DNA of 64,000 nucleotides from Motiliproteus sp036960175 (GCA_036960175.1 JBALWH010000007.1:1-64000); one strand, 5' to 3'. Counted from the stretch's first letter, positions 51,206-60,830 are shown. Notes: a model not told the origin generated them from the sequence alone. Translations and numbers: made by a program.

Positions 51206-53752
51206 ATGGCAGAAGTTACCGTAAGTCAGCTTGCCGATGTGGTTGGCGTTCCTACTGAGCGTTTACTACAACAAATGAAAGATGCCGGGTTGTCCCACCA
51301 AGGTGCTGATGACGCAGTTTCTGAACAAGAGCGTCAGAATTTATTGTCCCACCTTAAGCGCAGTCATGGCGATAGTGGTGAGACAGAAGAAGCCCCTCGA
51401 AAAATCACTTTGAATCGTAAGAAGACAAGTACGCTTAAAGTTGACAACAGTGGTCGCAGAAAGACGGTTAGTGTAGAAGTTCGTAAGAAGCGCACTTATG
51501 TAAAGCGTGAAGAAACGTCTGATACCGAACCTGAAGTGGACTTAAAGGCTGTAGAGCAACAGGCGGAAGAAACTCGTCTGAAGGCTGAGGCCGAGGCGAA
51601 GTCTCGCATCGAAACTGAAGCGGCAGTCGCTGCGAAAAAGCAAATTAGCGATGTGAAATCTAAGGAAGAAGACGCTGTTCGTAGAAAGGCCGAGGCAGAC
51701 CGTATTAAAGCTGAGCAAGCTCTTGCTACGGCAGAGAAGCGTAATCCTGATGACGCTTCCAAAGATACCCCTAAGCGTACTAAGCCAGCTCCCAAGCCAG
51801 CTGCCAAAAAAGCCGCTGATGATAAGAGTAAAACTGATCGCAATAAGCCAGGTCGCGGTGTCCGTAAAGGACAGGGCTTTGATGCCTCCTTTGATGATCG
51901 TGGCGGTCGTCGCCGTGGTGGTAAGGCACCCAAGTCGCGTAATAAGCTTAAGATGCCTGAGCATCTTAAGCAGCACGGTTTTGCTCGTCCAACGGAGCGG
52001 ACTATTCATGAAGTAGAGCTTCCAGAAACAATTACCGTTGCAGAACTGGCTAAGAAAATGTCGGTTAAAGCGGCCGAAGTTATCAAGGTCATGTTTAAGA
52101 TGGGTGCTGCGGCAACCATTAATCAGGTTATTGACCGGGATACCGCCACCATCGTCGTTGAAGAGATGGGGCACAAAGTTAGCCTTGCCGGCAGTGTCAC
52201 GGTTGAAGAGCGGCTATTGGACGGTATTAGCTACGAAGGTGAGCTGGTAGCGCGAGCTCCAGTAGTGACTGTTATGGGTCACGTTGACCACGGTAAAACA
52301 TCGCTGCTGGATTATATCCGTGATACTCGTGTTACTGCTGGTGAATCCGGTGGCATTACTCAGCACATCGGGGCTTACCATGTAGAAACCGGTCATGGCA
52401 TGATTAGCTTTTTGGATACTCCTGGACATGCGGCGTTTACTGCTATGCGTGCCCGTGGTGCCAAGGCAACCGATATTGTAATTTTGGTTGTTGCTGCCGA
52501 CGACGGTGTTATGCCGCAGACCGAAGAAGCAATTCAACATGCTCGTGCTGCTGGCGTTCCTCTGGTTGTTGCTATCAATAAAGTCGATAAAGAAGCGGCC
52601 GACCCTGATCGTGTTAAAAACGAGCTGGCTGCCAAAGAAGTCATACCCGAAGACTGGGGCGGTGACGTCCAGTTTATCGAAGTTTCTGCTAAAACTGGCC
52701 AAGGTATCGACCAGCTTCTAGACGCAATACTGCTGCAGTCTGAGATACTGGAACTAAAAGCAGTTCCTGCCGCTCCTGGTGTTGGTCTGGTTATCGAATC
52801 CCGTCTTGATAAAGGTCGTGGTCCGGTTGCTACTCTGTTAGTTCAGAACGGGACGCTGCAAGTAGGTCAGATCGTGCTGGCTGGCCAGAACTATGGTCGT
52901 GTTCGTGCCATGCTGGATGAGAATGGAAGGCCTGTTAAAGAAGCGGGTCCTTCTATTCCAGTAGAAATTCTGGGCCTTGATGGTACGCCAAATGCCGGTG
53001 ACGAGTTTGCCGTGGTAGAGAGTGATAAGAAAGCTCGTGAAGTCGCGTTGTTCCGTCAGGGCAAATTCCGTGACGTGAAATTGGCTCGCCAACAGGCAGC
53101 CAAGCTGGATAACGTTTTCGAATATATCGGTTCTGGTCAGCCTTCAATCCTCAATGTAGTGTTGAAAACTGACGTTCGTGGTTCCCTTGAAGCACTGACC
53201 TCTTCTCTGACTGAGTTGTCAAACGACGAAGTTAAAGTCTGCGTCGTTTCTAGCGGTGTTGGTGGTATTACCGAAACTGATGCCAACCTCGCAATGGCTT
53301 CTAGTGCGGTTATCTTCGGCTTTAACGTGCGTGCTGATGGCCCGGCTAAAGCGTTGGTCGAGAAAGAACAGATTGACATGCGTTACTACAGCGTTATTTA
53401 CGACATCATTGATGACGTGAGGCAGGCGCTGTCAGGTATGTTGGCTCCGGAACTGCGTGAAACCATTCTCGGTATTGCTGACGTTCGTGAGGTGTTCCGT
53501 TCGCCGAAGTTCGGTCAGGTTGCTGGTTGTATGGTTGTTGAAGGTGTCATCCATCGCAGCAAGAAAGTGCGTGTTCTGCGTGACAACGTGGTTGTTCACG
53601 AAGGTGAGCTGGATTCCTTACGCCGCTTTAAGGATAACGTTGCTGACGTTCGTAACGGTATGGAATGTGGTGTCGGTGTGAAGAACTACGACGTTAAGGT
53701 CGGCGATCAGATTGAAGTATTCGAAATTACCGAGGTAGCACGTCAGCTGTAA
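51206..53752 (+). CDS. infB: Translation initiation factor IF-2
   Basis: This 848-residue protein has an N-terminal IF2_N domain and a long Lys/Glu/Arg-rich region (about 60-260). The GTPase domain has VTVMGHVDHGKTSLLD, DTPGHAAFTAMRARGA and NKVDK, then domains II and C1/C2 with fMet-tRNA binding. It brings the initiator tRNA to the ribosome. It follows nusA by 12 bases; internal starts making shorter IF-2 forms were not clearly visible. Confidence 0.97.
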   Translation: MAEVTVSQLADVVGVPTERLLQQMKDAGLSHQGADDAVSEQERQNLLSHLKRSHGDSGETEEAPRKITLNRKKTSTLKVDNSGRRKTVSVEVRKKRTYVKREETSDTEPEVDLKAVEQQAEETRLKAEAEAKSRIETEAAVAAKKQISDVKSKEEDAVRRKAEADRIKAEQALATAEKRNPDDASKDTPKRTKPAPKPAAKKAADDKSKTDRNKPGRGVRKGQGFDASFDDRGGRRRGGKAPKSRNKLKMPEHLKQHGFARPTERTIHEVELPETITVAELAKKMSVKAAEVIKVMFKMGAAATINQVIDRDTATIVVEEMGHKVSLAGSVTVEERLLDGISYEGELVARAPVVTVMGHVDHGKTSLLDYIRDTRVTAGESGGITQHIGAYHVETGHGMISFLDTPGHAAFTAMRARGAKATDIVILVVAADDGVMPQTEEAIQHARAAGVPLVVAINKVDKEAADPDRVKNELAAKEVIPEDWGGDVQFIEVSAKTGQGIDQLLDAILLQSEILELKAVPAAPGVGLVIESRLDKGRGPVATLLVQNGTLQVGQIVLAGQNYGRVRAMLDENGRPVKEAGPSIPVEILGLDGTPNAGDEFAVVESDKKAREVALFRQGKFRDVKLARQQAAKLDNVFEYIGSGQPSILNVVLKTDVRGSLEALTSSLTELSNDEVKVCVVSSGVGGITETDANLAMASSAVIFGFNVRADGPAKALVEKEQIDMRYYSVIYDIIDDVRQALSGMLAPELRETILGIADVREVFRSPKFGQVAGCMVVEGVIHRSKKVRVLRDNVVVHEGELDSLRRFKDNVADVRNGMECGVGVKNYDVKVGDQIEVFEITEVARQL

Positions 53753-53768
53753 TCGCTGATAAAACAAT

Positions 53769-54188
53769 ATGGCAAGAGAATTTAGTCGTACACACAGGGT
53801 CGCGGAGCAGCTGCAACGCGACCTGGCGCAGTTGATTCAGCAGGAGGTCAAAGACCCCCGTCTGGGCTTTGTCACAGTCAATGAAGCCAAAGTATCAAGA
53901 GATCTCTGCTATGCGGATATCTATGTCACTGTAATGGGCAAAGAAGAAACAGCAGAAGAGATCGCTCTTACGATTAAGATTCTTAACAGTGCGGCCGGTT
54001 TTCTCCGTGGCCGGATTGCCAAGTTGATTAAGCTGCGAATAGTGCCTCAGTTGAGGTTTCACTATGACAGCAGTGTCTCTCGCGGTAACTATCTGTCCTC
54101 TTTGATTAACAAGGCGGTATCGGAAGATCGTCAGCGAGCGGCTGATGAAGACGATTCCAAGCCCGCTCAGGATAAAGAGGACGACTAA
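53769..54188 (+). CDS. rbfA: Ribosome-binding factor A
   Basis: This 139-residue KH-like protein has REFSRTHRVAEQLQRDLAQL, VKDPRLGFVTVNEAKVSRD and ILNSAAGFLRGRIAKLIKL as expected for RbfA, followed by an acidic C-terminal tail rich in Asp/Glu. It helps 16S rRNA 5' end processing. It lies 16 bases after infB, with the truB start one base beyond its stop. Confidence 0.95.
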   Translation: MAREFSRTHRVAEQLQRDLAQLIQQEVKDPRLGFVTVNEAKVSRDLCYADIYVTVMGKEETAEEIALTIKILNSAAGFLRGRIAKLIKLRIVPQLRFHYDSSVSRGNYLSSLINKAVSEDRQRAADEDDSKPAQDKEDD

Positions 54189-54189
54189 G

Positions 54190-55170
54190 TTGGCAAGACG
54201 TCGACGAGGTCGTGAAGTAGATGGAATACTACTGTTGGATAAGCCTCTAGGGGCGAGTTCCAACTATGTTCTGCAGCAGATGAAGCGCCTCTACGGTGCC
54301 GCTAAGGCGGGTCATACAGGAGCGCTTGATCCGCTGGCTACCGGCATGCTGCCAATCTGTTTTGGTGAAGCAACCAAGTTCTCGCAGTTCCTGTTAGAGG
54401 CTGATAAACACTATCAGACCACCGCCAAGCTGGGTGTTAAAACCGCTTCTGGTGATGCTGAAGGCGAGGTCATTGAGCAACGTCCTATCGTCGATGTGAC
54501 GGCTGATCGAGTCTGTCAGTTGCTAGAACAGCATTTCAACGGTGAAATTACCCAGACCCCCTCCATGTACTCCGCCCTGAAGCATCAGGGGCAGCCTCTG
54601 TATAAGTTGGCGCGGCAAGGGATCACAGTCGAGGTCAAAAAACGGCAAGTCACCATCTATCGGATCGAGTTGCTTGATTTTCGCGGCGATGAACTGGACC
54701 TGGATATTCAGTGCAGCAAAGGAACCTATATCCGCTCAATCGTCGAAGATTTAGGTGAGTTGCTCGGCTGCGGTGCTTATGTCAGTGCGCTTAGGCGACT
54801 AGACTCTGGTCCTTATAAAGCGGATATGATGAGAACCGTTGAGCAGATGCAGGATATAGCCGTTCAGGCGGCGGCATTGACCCCTGAAGGTGAGGGCGTT
54901 GAGGGCGAAAATAAGGACGTACAATGGGCCTTGGATCAGGTATTATTACCGCCCTGGACAGCAGTGGCCCATCTGCCGATATTAAAGGTGAATGATGACC
55001 AGGCGCAGTTGATCAAAAATGGCCGTCCAGTCGCTTTAGAAGAGCCGCTCGATTTTTCCGAGTTGGCTTTAATTAGAATTATTGCTGGGGCTGAGGAAGC
55101 GTTTCTCGGACTCGGAGAAGTATCGGAAGATGGTGTGTTGACACCCCGTCGACTGATGAAAACCCAATAG
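54190..55170 (+). CDS. truB: tRNA pseudouridine synthase B
   Basis: This protein has 326 residues from TTG 54190, which follows gagg and the rbfA stop; the longer frame to 54145 lies inside rbfA. The sequence begins ARRRRGREVDGILLLDKP and holds the catalytic Asp in GALDPLATGMLP; SKGTYIRSIVEDLG is also conserved. It isomerises U55 in the T loop of tRNAs. A terminator overlaps its stop. The C-terminal 60 residues (PUA-like) end in LTPRRLMKTQ. Confidence 0.95.
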   Translation: MARRRRGREVDGILLLDKPLGASSNYVLQQMKRLYGAAKAGHTGALDPLATGMLPICFGEATKFSQFLLEADKHYQTTAKLGVKTASGDAEGEVIEQRPIVDVTADRVCQLLEQHFNGEITQTPSMYSALKHQGQPLYKLARQGITVEVKKRQVTIYRIELLDFRGDELDLDIQCSKGTYIRSIVEDLGELLGCGAYVSALRRLDSGPYKADMMRTVEQMQDIAVQAAALTPEGEGVEGENKDVQWALDQVLLPPWTAVAHLPILKVNDDQAQLIKNGRPVALEEPLDFSELALIRIIAGAEEAFLGLGEVSEDGVLTPRRLMKTQ

Positions 55171-55187
55171 CCTTTCGGCGGGTTTTT
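55159..55187 (+). terminator. Terminator at the end of truB
   Basis: aaaaccc and gggtttt form a perfect outer stem that includes the last codons of truB. An inner gcc/ggc stem with tttc loop is joined by an aata bulge. Ts follow. Confidence 0.6.
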
Positions 55188-55295
55188 CATAGCTGATGCG
55201 TCGTACTGTAAATATGCACGGTACAGACGTTTATTTAACCAGTGTGGTTGAGGTCAATGCACCCGCCGCATGCATATTAGTAATGGAGAAGTATT

Positions 55296-55565
55296 ATGGC
55301 ACTCTCTGCCGAACAGAAAGCAGTCGTTGTTGCGGATTATCAAACTGCTGAAGGAGACACTGGTTCTCCTGAAGTTCAAGTTGCTCTGTTGACCGCAAAC
55401 ATCGAAGGCCTGCAGTCCCACTTCAAGTCTAACAAGAAAGATCACCATTCTCGTCGTGGTCTGATTCGTATGGTTAACCAGCGTCGTAAGTTGCTGGATT
55501 ACTTGAAGTCTAAGAACGTCACGCGTTACACCACGCTGATCGGTCGTCTGGGTCTGCGTCGCTAA
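55296..55565 (+). CDS. rpsO: 30S ribosomal protein S15
   Basis: This 89-residue protein, of exact family length, has FQTAEGDTGSPEVQVALLTA-like content (YQTAEGDTGSPEVQVALLT), HFKSNKKDHHSRRGL and TLIGRLGLRR at the end. It binds the 16S central domain and can repress its own mRNA. A 125-base gap separates it from truB, and a 28-base palindrome follows. Confidence 0.97.
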   Translation: MALSAEQKAVVVADYQTAEGDTGSPEVQVALLTANIEGLQSHFKSNKKDHHSRRGLIRMVNQRRKLLDYLKSKNVTRYTTLIGRLGLRR

Positions 55566-55577
55566 GCTGATCCTCCC

Positions 55578-55605
55578 AAAGGCCATAGCAATTGCTATGG
55601 CCTTT
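55578..55605 (+). terminator. Perfect 28-base palindrome between rpsO and pnp
   Basis: aaaggccatagcaa joined to ttgctatggccttt pairs along the whole length. No long U-run follows (gacttt), so partial termination or a processing site is likely; in E. coli the rpsO-pnp region has a terminator and RNase sites too. Confidence 0.65.
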
Positions 55606-55731
55606 GACTTTCTGGGATCTGAGGTTGAATAGCCGCATCGGTTGTTTGACATTTACTGTTGCTAGCAAGCATCGCTAACAGCAGCGTTAATAGTAAATTG
55701 ATTGTAAATAGGTGCTCTTAGTCTGTTGAAT

Positions 55732-55798
55732 AGCCCGTACTTTTTTGTGTTTTCCACGCGCGAGATTAATGTGCAAAAGAATACAAAAAAGTACGGCT
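55732..55798 (+). promoter_or_regulatory. Long stem-loop in the pnp leader
   Basis: agcccgtacttttttgtgt (55732-55750) pairs with atacaaaaaagtacggct (55781-55798) over about 17 pairs with one bulge, with a second small stem gcgc/gtgc above. It ends 82 bases before the pnp start. In E. coli a similar leader duplex is cut by RNase III and then PNPase represses its own mRNA; the same control is inferred here. Confidence 0.65.
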
Positions 55799-55880
55799 TT
55801 GAAGGCACAACAGTAGGCCTGCGGGATATCAGATGACCCTGCGGCCGGAGCACAGAGAAAAACCAATAGAGGAATTCACT

Positions 55881-57986
55881 GTGAGTCCAACTCCAAATAC
55901 CAAAACATTCCAGTATGGCGATCAGCAAGTCACGCTGGAAACCGGCCGTGTTGCACGTCAAGCTTCTGGTGCTGTATTGATCACCATGGGTGAAAATCAG
56001 GTGCTGTGTACCGTTGTCGGTAACAAGAAAGCCCGTGCTGATCAGCCGTTCTTCCCGCTGTCGGTTCACTACCAGCAGAAGACTTACTCGGTTGGTAAGA
56101 TCCCCGGTGGTTTCTTCAAGCGTGAAGCGCGTCCCAGCGAATTTGAAACACTGACCTCGCGTCTGATCGATCGTCCGATTCGTCCGCTGTTCCCGAAAGG
56201 CTTCATGAACGAAGTACAGGTTGTCTGTACCGTTATGTCTGCCGACAAGAAGAACTGCCCTGATGTTGCCGCGATGATCGGTACTTCAGCAGCACTGGCT
56301 ATCTCCGGTATCCCGTTCAGCGGTCCTATCGGTTGTGCGCGTGTTGGTTTTGATGAAGAGGCTGGTTACATCCTCAACCCATCTTTCGAAGCGATGCAAA
56401 GCTCGCTGTTGGACATGGTTGTTGCTGGTACCAAAGACGCTGTGTTGATGGTTGAGTCCGAGGCACAAGAGCTGTCCGAAGACGAGATGCTGGGTGCGGT
56501 ACTGTTCGCCCATGACGAGATGCAAGTTGCCGTCGACGCGATCGTCGAGTTCGCCGCTGTAAACGCCAAGCCGATTTGGGACTGGGCCGCTCCAGCGGTT
56601 AACGAAGAGGTGAAACAACAAATTGTTGATGGTTACGGCGCTGCAATCACCGAAGCCTACGCGATCGGCGACAAGCTGGCCCGTTACGGCCGTCTGGGTG
56701 AAGTGAAATCCGAAGCTGTTGCAAAGTTAGCTAGCGAAGAAATCGATGGCAAAGACGTTGAGAAGCTGTTTGCCTCGGTTGAGAAAAATATCGTACGTAG
56801 CCGCGTCGTTAACGGCGAGCCACGTATCGACGGTCGTGATACCAAGACTGTTCGTCCAATCGAAGTTGAAGTTGGCGTACTGGGTAAGACCCACGGTTCT
56901 GCTTTGTTCACCCGTGGTGAAACTCAAGCCATCGTTACCGCCACGCTGGGCACCAGCCGTGATCAGCAGATCATCGATGCACTGGAAGGCGAGCGTAAAG
57001 ATCCGTTCCTGTTCCACTACAACTTCCCAGGCTACTCGGTTGGTGAGTGTACTCGCATGATGGGTACCAATCGTCGTGAGATTGGTCATGGCCGACTGGC
57101 GCGTCGTGGTATCCAGGCAATGATGCCTAGCCAGGATGATTTCCCTTACACTATCCGTGTCGTATCTGAGATCACTGAATCTAACGGTTCCAGCTCTATG
57201 GCTTCCGTTTGTGGTGCTTCTTTGGCGTTGATGGATGCCGGTGTTCCGGTTAAGCGTCCGGTTGCTGGTATTGCCATGGGTCTGGTTAAAGAAGGCGAAA
57301 AGTTCGCGGTACTGACAGACATCTTGGGTGACGAAGATCATCTGGGCGACATGGACTTTAAGGTAGCCGGTTCCGAGAATGGTATTACTGCCTTGCAGAT
57401 GGATATCAAGATCGAAGGTATCACTGAAGAGATCATGGAGCAGGCTCTGGAGCAAGCTCTGGAAGCGCGTCAGCATATCCTTCGTGAGATGGCTAAGGTT
57501 ATCGGTTACGCTCGCCCTGAGCTGAACGACAACGCTCCAGCTATGACTCAGTTGAAGATCAATCCTGACAAGATCCGTGACGTTATCGGTAAGGGCGGCG
57601 CAACTATCCGTTCTATTACCGAACAGACCGGTGCATCTATCGATATCGAAGACGACGGTACTATCAAGATCTTCGCTGCCGACAAGGCTGCTGCTCAAGC
57701 GGCTATTGATACTGTCCTGGCGATCACTGCTGAAGCCGAAGTCGGTAAGATCTACGAAGGTAAGGTCGAGCGTATCGTTGATTTTGGCGCGTTCGTTAAC
57801 ATCCTGCCTGGTAAGGATGGTCTGGTACATATTTCTCAAATCGCCCAAGAGCGTGTTGAGAAAGTGACCGACTTCCTGAAAGAAGGTCAGATGGTTAAGG
57901 TCAAGGTTCTGGATGTTGATCCTCGCGGTCGCATCAAGCTGAGCATGAAAGACCTTCGTGAAGACGAAGGTGTTGAGCAGGACTAA
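55881..57986 (+). CDS. pnp: Polyribonucleotide nucleotidyltransferase
   Basis: This 701-residue PNPase starts from GTG 55881, with agagga upstream; the frame is open earlier but not family-like. It has two RNase PH domains (first with FFPLSVHYQQKTYSVGKIPG, second with FTRGETQAIVTATLGTSRDQ and DILGDEDHLGDMDFKVAG). The KH domain has IRDVIGKGGATIRSI and the S1 domain has KVERIVDFGAFVNILPG. It degrades RNA by phosphorolysis. A terminator follows at 58001-58026. Confidence 0.96.
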   Translation: MSPTPNTKTFQYGDQQVTLETGRVARQASGAVLITMGENQVLCTVVGNKKARADQPFFPLSVHYQQKTYSVGKIPGGFFKREARPSEFETLTSRLIDRPIRPLFPKGFMNEVQVVCTVMSADKKNCPDVAAMIGTSAALAISGIPFSGPIGCARVGFDEEAGYILNPSFEAMQSSLLDMVVAGTKDAVLMVESEAQELSEDEMLGAVLFAHDEMQVAVDAIVEFAAVNAKPIWDWAAPAVNEEVKQQIVDGYGAAITEAYAIGDKLARYGRLGEVKSEAVAKLASEEIDGKDVEKLFASVEKNIVRSRVVNGEPRIDGRDTKTVRPIEVEVGVLGKTHGSALFTRGETQAIVTATLGTSRDQQIIDALEGERKDPFLFHYNFPGYSVGECTRMMGTNRREIGHGRLARRGIQAMMPSQDDFPYTIRVVSEITESNGSSSMASVCGASLALMDAGVPVKRPVAGIAMGLVKEGEKFAVLTDILGDEDHLGDMDFKVAGSENGITALQMDIKIEGITEEIMEQALEQALEARQHILREMAKVIGYARPELNDNAPAMTQLKINPDKIRDVIGKGGATIRSITEQTGASIDIEDDGTIKIFAADKAAAQAAIDTVLAITAEAEVGKIYEGKVERIVDFGAFVNILPGKDGLVHISQIAQERVEKVTDFLKEGQMVKVKVLDVDPRGRIKLSMKDLREDEGVEQD

Positions 57987-58000
57987 CCTGTAGGCTAACG

Positions 58001-58026
58001 AAAAAACGGGCTTAGGCCCGTTTTTT
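58001..58026 (+). terminator. Rho-independent terminator after pnp
   Basis: aaaaaacgggc and gcccgtttttt pair around a 4-base loop, giving a stem with a U-run on the plus strand (and a matching A-run). Confidence 0.85.
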
Positions 58027-58148
58027 ATTGGATTTTAGAAGCACCTGCTGTATTTACCTTATGCAGGTGTCGGCTTGAGATCGGCGCGCCTTATACCAGT
58101 TGCGGCGCTGATGTCGTGACCGCCGGGTGGTAAAGGAACAAACCGTCC

Positions 58149-58994
58149 ATGACTGTACATGAAGATTCGCGCATCGAGCGCCATATTGATATTCGTGAAG
58201 GGGGCAAAAAGGCTCTGGATTGGCTGGCAGAGGGCTGTTGCTTGAGCCGAGCCGAGCTGAAAACCGTGATGCACAAAGGCGCGGTTTGGCTGACCCGTGG
58301 AAAAACTTCGCGCATACGTCGTAGCAACAAAATCCTGAAATACGGTGATCAATTACACCTCTACTATGATCCCAAAGTGTTGGAAGAGGAGCCGCAGGCG
58401 GCCCAGTTGATTAGTGACCAAGGAAACTATTCAGTCTGGTACAAGCCTTTTGGAATGCGCTGTCAGGGTTCCAAATATGGTGATCACTGCACCCTTTACC
58501 GTTGGGCCGAAAGCCATATGGAACCCGAGCGCACCGCTTACACCGTGCACCGCCTGGATCGTGCCACCGAGGGCTTAATTCTATTGGCTCACGACAAAGC
58601 CACCACCACGGCCTTAGCCTCTCAGTTTGAAAACCGTGAGGTTGAAAAACGCTATCGAGCTCGTGTTCATGGAATTCTAGAATTTCAGGATGAGTTGGTT
58701 GATGAGCCGGTTAATGGCAAGTCTGCCCGCAGTCGCATGACTACCTTGGCTGTTGATGCAGACAAGCAGCAATCCTTGATTGAAATTTTGCTGGAAACGG
58801 GTCGCAAGCATCAGATTCGCCAGCATCTGTCGGGCATGGGATTTCCCATCGTTGGTGACCGTCTCTATGGGCAGGGGGTTGCCGATGGGGTGGACCTGCA
58901 GTTGCAGTCCTTTTTGCTGAAGTTTCGCTGTCCCAATAGCGATACGCAACTCTGTTTTATGGTGCCGGAGCAGCAGCTGCTGTCCCTGTCCTAA
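58149..58994 (+). CDS. RluA-family RNA pseudouridine synthase
   Basis: This 281-residue protein has the family catalytic motif VHRLDRATEGLIL (Asp as nucleophile), NREVEKRYRARVHG and GRKHQIRQHLSGMGFPIVGD. The N-terminal part (1-90) lacks an obvious S4 domain but contains KKALDWLAEGCCLSRAELK, a divergent S4-like segment. The exact uridine target (tRNA or 23S rRNA) cannot be read from the sequence. It is downstream of the pnp terminator and convergent with an Lrp gene. Confidence 0.88.
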   Translation: MTVHEDSRIERHIDIREGGKKALDWLAEGCCLSRAELKTVMHKGAVWLTRGKTSRIRRSNKILKYGDQLHLYYDPKVLEEEPQAAQLISDQGNYSVWYKPFGMRCQGSKYGDHCTLYRWAESHMEPERTAYTVHRLDRATEGLILLAHDKATTTALASQFENREVEKRYRARVHGILEFQDELVDEPVNGKSARSRMTTLAVDADKQQSLIEILLETGRKHQIRQHLSGMGFPIVGDRLYGQGVADGVDLQLQSFLLKFRCPNSDTQLCFMVPEQQLLSLS

Positions 58995-59017
58995 TTCTTA
59001 GTGCTGCTGCCCAAGCG

Positions 59018-59503
59018 CTAATCTTTGCTCAGCTGTCGCAACGGTAGTGCCGTTTTCTGCACCGGTTGGCGTATCACGAAATTGGAAATGATTGAACGAA
59101 TTCCGGGTATGGCGGTGAGCTTATCCAGAAGTAGCTGCTGGTAGTGATCAAGGCTGGGCATCACGATTTTTACGATATAGTCGGCGGCACTGCCGGTGAT
59201 CAGGAAGCACTCCAGCACCTCCGGAATTTTGACAATCTCGGCCTCAAAGGCATCTAGCTTATCTTTGGTTTGAGCTTCCAGGCTGATCTGTACCAGCACC
59301 GTCATTGGTAACCCTGCTTGTTTCTGATCCAGCAGCACCACCTGGCGAGCGATCAGTCCAGATTCCTCTAGCTGTTTGATACGTCGACCGCAGGGGGTCG
59401 CCGATAGTCCGACCTGTTCGGCGATATCGCTGACGCTGATGCGGGCATCCTGCTGCAGAATTTCTAAAATATTACGATCAATGCGATCCAGGGTTCGGTT
59501 CAT
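59018..59503 (-). CDS. Lrp/AsnC family regulator
   Basis: This 161-residue regulator has an N-terminal winged HTH (LDRIDRNILEILQQDARISV, then LAEQVGLSATPCGRRIKQLE-like text) and a C-terminal RAM domain (VLVQISLEAQTKDKLDAFE, AADYIVKIVMPSLDHYQQL) that binds amino acids and sets oligomer state. The target is unknown. The start at 59503 is ATG. It is convergent with the pseudouridine synthase gene. Confidence 0.92.
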   Translation of the reverse strand: MNRTLDRIDRNILEILQQDARISVSDIAEQVGLSATPCGRRIKQLEESGLIARQVVLLDQKQAGLPMTVLVQISLEAQTKDKLDAFEAEIVKIPEVLECFLITGSAADYIVKIVMPSLDHYQQLLLDKLTAIPGIRSIISNFVIRQPVQKTALPLRQLSKD

Positions 59504-59829
59504 AGCAGCCAGTCAGCTTAGTGGGGGAATGAATGGGTAAGTCTGTGCATGGTTGGAGAGAGAAAAAGGATGGTTTCTTTGCCGAGTTTCAGTGCCATGG
59601 CAGCAGGTCATGCTTATGGTCGTCGGGGTTATGATCTTGTGAATCATAGCGGTAGCCTTTTGGGCTTTAGCGGATTCGGCCCTTTTGGGGCCTAACCAAC
59701 CATCCGCAGTTAGATTAACAACTGCGGCTTAGTGAATGTCTGCAAAGTTAGCTTTTTTTCTCGTTGCTATTGGAGATTATAGCTAATTAAATATAATAAA
59801 TTAGCTATGTTTTGTTTTGTGCTTCATAT
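59504..59829. other. Gene-free stretch with a hairpin near the Lrp gene
   Basis: Between the Lrp gene and the DUF2238 gene. ccgcagtt (59704-59711) and aactgcgg (59720-59727) form a perfect 8-base stem, with ggccc/gggcc nearby at about 59678-59692. Either may be a terminator or a regulator site. No gene is supported. Confidence 0.4.
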
Positions 59830-60462
59830 CTATGCATTATTTGGTTGCATAATGCGCTCGAGTTGGCGCTGGTGTGCTCGGTTTAAGGTGGCTAATCCTA
59901 CGATGGCGCCGAGCAGTGCCAAGGCCATGTCGGATTGGGTATCCCAGACGTATCCTTGGGTGCCAAGAAAGGCTTCTGCAGATTCGCCGGAGCCGATGGC
60001 GACCCACCATTCAATTAGTTCGTAGAAGGCGCTGAAGGCCAGACAGAAGCAGACGATAAGGAAGTTACGCCAAGCTGCGGTACTGATTACCTGTTTACGA
60101 ATTAGCAGCTCCCGGGCGATCAAAGCCGGTACCAAGCCTTGAACAAAGTGTCCTACTTTGTCGTAGTTATTGCGCTCAAGATCAAAGCTATCTCGTATCC
60201 AGTCGAATAGTGGCACTTCGGCGTAGGTGTAGTGGCCGCCGACCATCAGAATCAGGCAGTGAATCAGAATCAGTACATACACCAGGGGGGTTAGCGGAAA
60301 GCTACGCCGCGTTGCCAGCAACACAGCGGCACCGATCAGTGCGGGGAGCACCTCCAGAAACCAGGTAAAACTGTCTTTGGGGTCGATTGCCGACCAAGTC
60401 AGTACCGCCAGAAAACTGCTCATCCAAAGTGCTGCTTTGAGGTTGGATTGATTACTTAGCAT
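59830..60462 (-). CDS. DUF2238 membrane protein (YjdF-like)
   Basis: This 210-residue integral membrane protein has about six hydrophobic segments and the DUF2238 features GGHYTYAEVPLFDWIRDSFD, NNYDKVGHFVQGLVPALIARE and FYELIEWWVA, then GTQGYVWDTQSDMALALLG. Its charged residues (His, Asp, Glu) inside segments resemble a transporter or metal-binding site. It follows the HxlR gene, overlapping by seven bases, so that regulator may control it. Function unknown. Confidence 0.88.
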   Translation of the reverse strand: MLSNQSNLKAALWMSSFLAVLTWSAIDPKDSFTWFLEVLPALIGAAVLLATRRSFPLTPLVYVLILIHCLILMVGGHYTYAEVPLFDWIRDSFDLERNNYDKVGHFVQGLVPALIARELLIRKQVISTAAWRNFLIVCFCLAFSAFYELIEWWVAIGSGESAEAFLGTQGYVWDTQSDMALALLGAIVGLATLNRAHQRQLERIMQPNNA

Positions 60463-60830
60463 TGTTGATTGCTATCCTTATTCTCATCGCTGTTACTGAT
60501 CGCTAGGTCACCCTGAAGATCTTCGATTTGTTGCAGCACCTGCAGAAATTTTTCACCAAAAGGCGTAACGGCGTACTCGACCCGGGGGGGAAGCTCTGGA
60601 TAAGAGCGTTTTTCCAGAATACCGAATTCCATATTTTTTCGTAGGCAATCATTCAGCACTTTTGTGCTGAGTCCTTCAACGCAACGGACCATTTCGCCGG
60701 GGCGGTTGATGTCATTGGCCAGTAGGTTGAATACGGTTAACGACCATTTACAGCCGAAAATGGTCTCTACCATGCGTGCTGCGCGCTCCGGTGATGACTT
60801 TCTCTGAACTTTTTTCTCGTTAGTAATCAT
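60456..60830 (-). CDS. HxlR family transcriptional regulator
   Basis: This 124-residue winged-helix protein has IFGCKWSLTVFNLLANDINR, the HxlR recognition helix region (GEMVRCVEGLSTKVLNDCLR) and the wing PPRVEYAVTPFGEKF. It has Cys residues at about 27, 50 and 61 that could sense redox state. It is divergent from the SDR gene (122-base gap) and forms an operon with the DUF2238 gene. HxlR members commonly respond to aldehydes or reactive quinones. Confidence 0.88.
   Translation of the reverse strand: MITNEKKVQRKSSPERAARMVETIFGCKWSLTVFNLLANDINRPGEMVRCVEGLSTKVLNDCLRKNMEFGILEKRSYPELPPRVEYAVTPFGEKFLQVLQQIEDLQGDLAISNSDENKDSNQQC

Noticed and set aside
56727..57848. 373-codon open frame on the minus strand opposite pnp
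   Set aside because: It is fully inside the well-conserved pnp gene, has no ribosome site and its amino acid content reflects the antisense of pnp codons.
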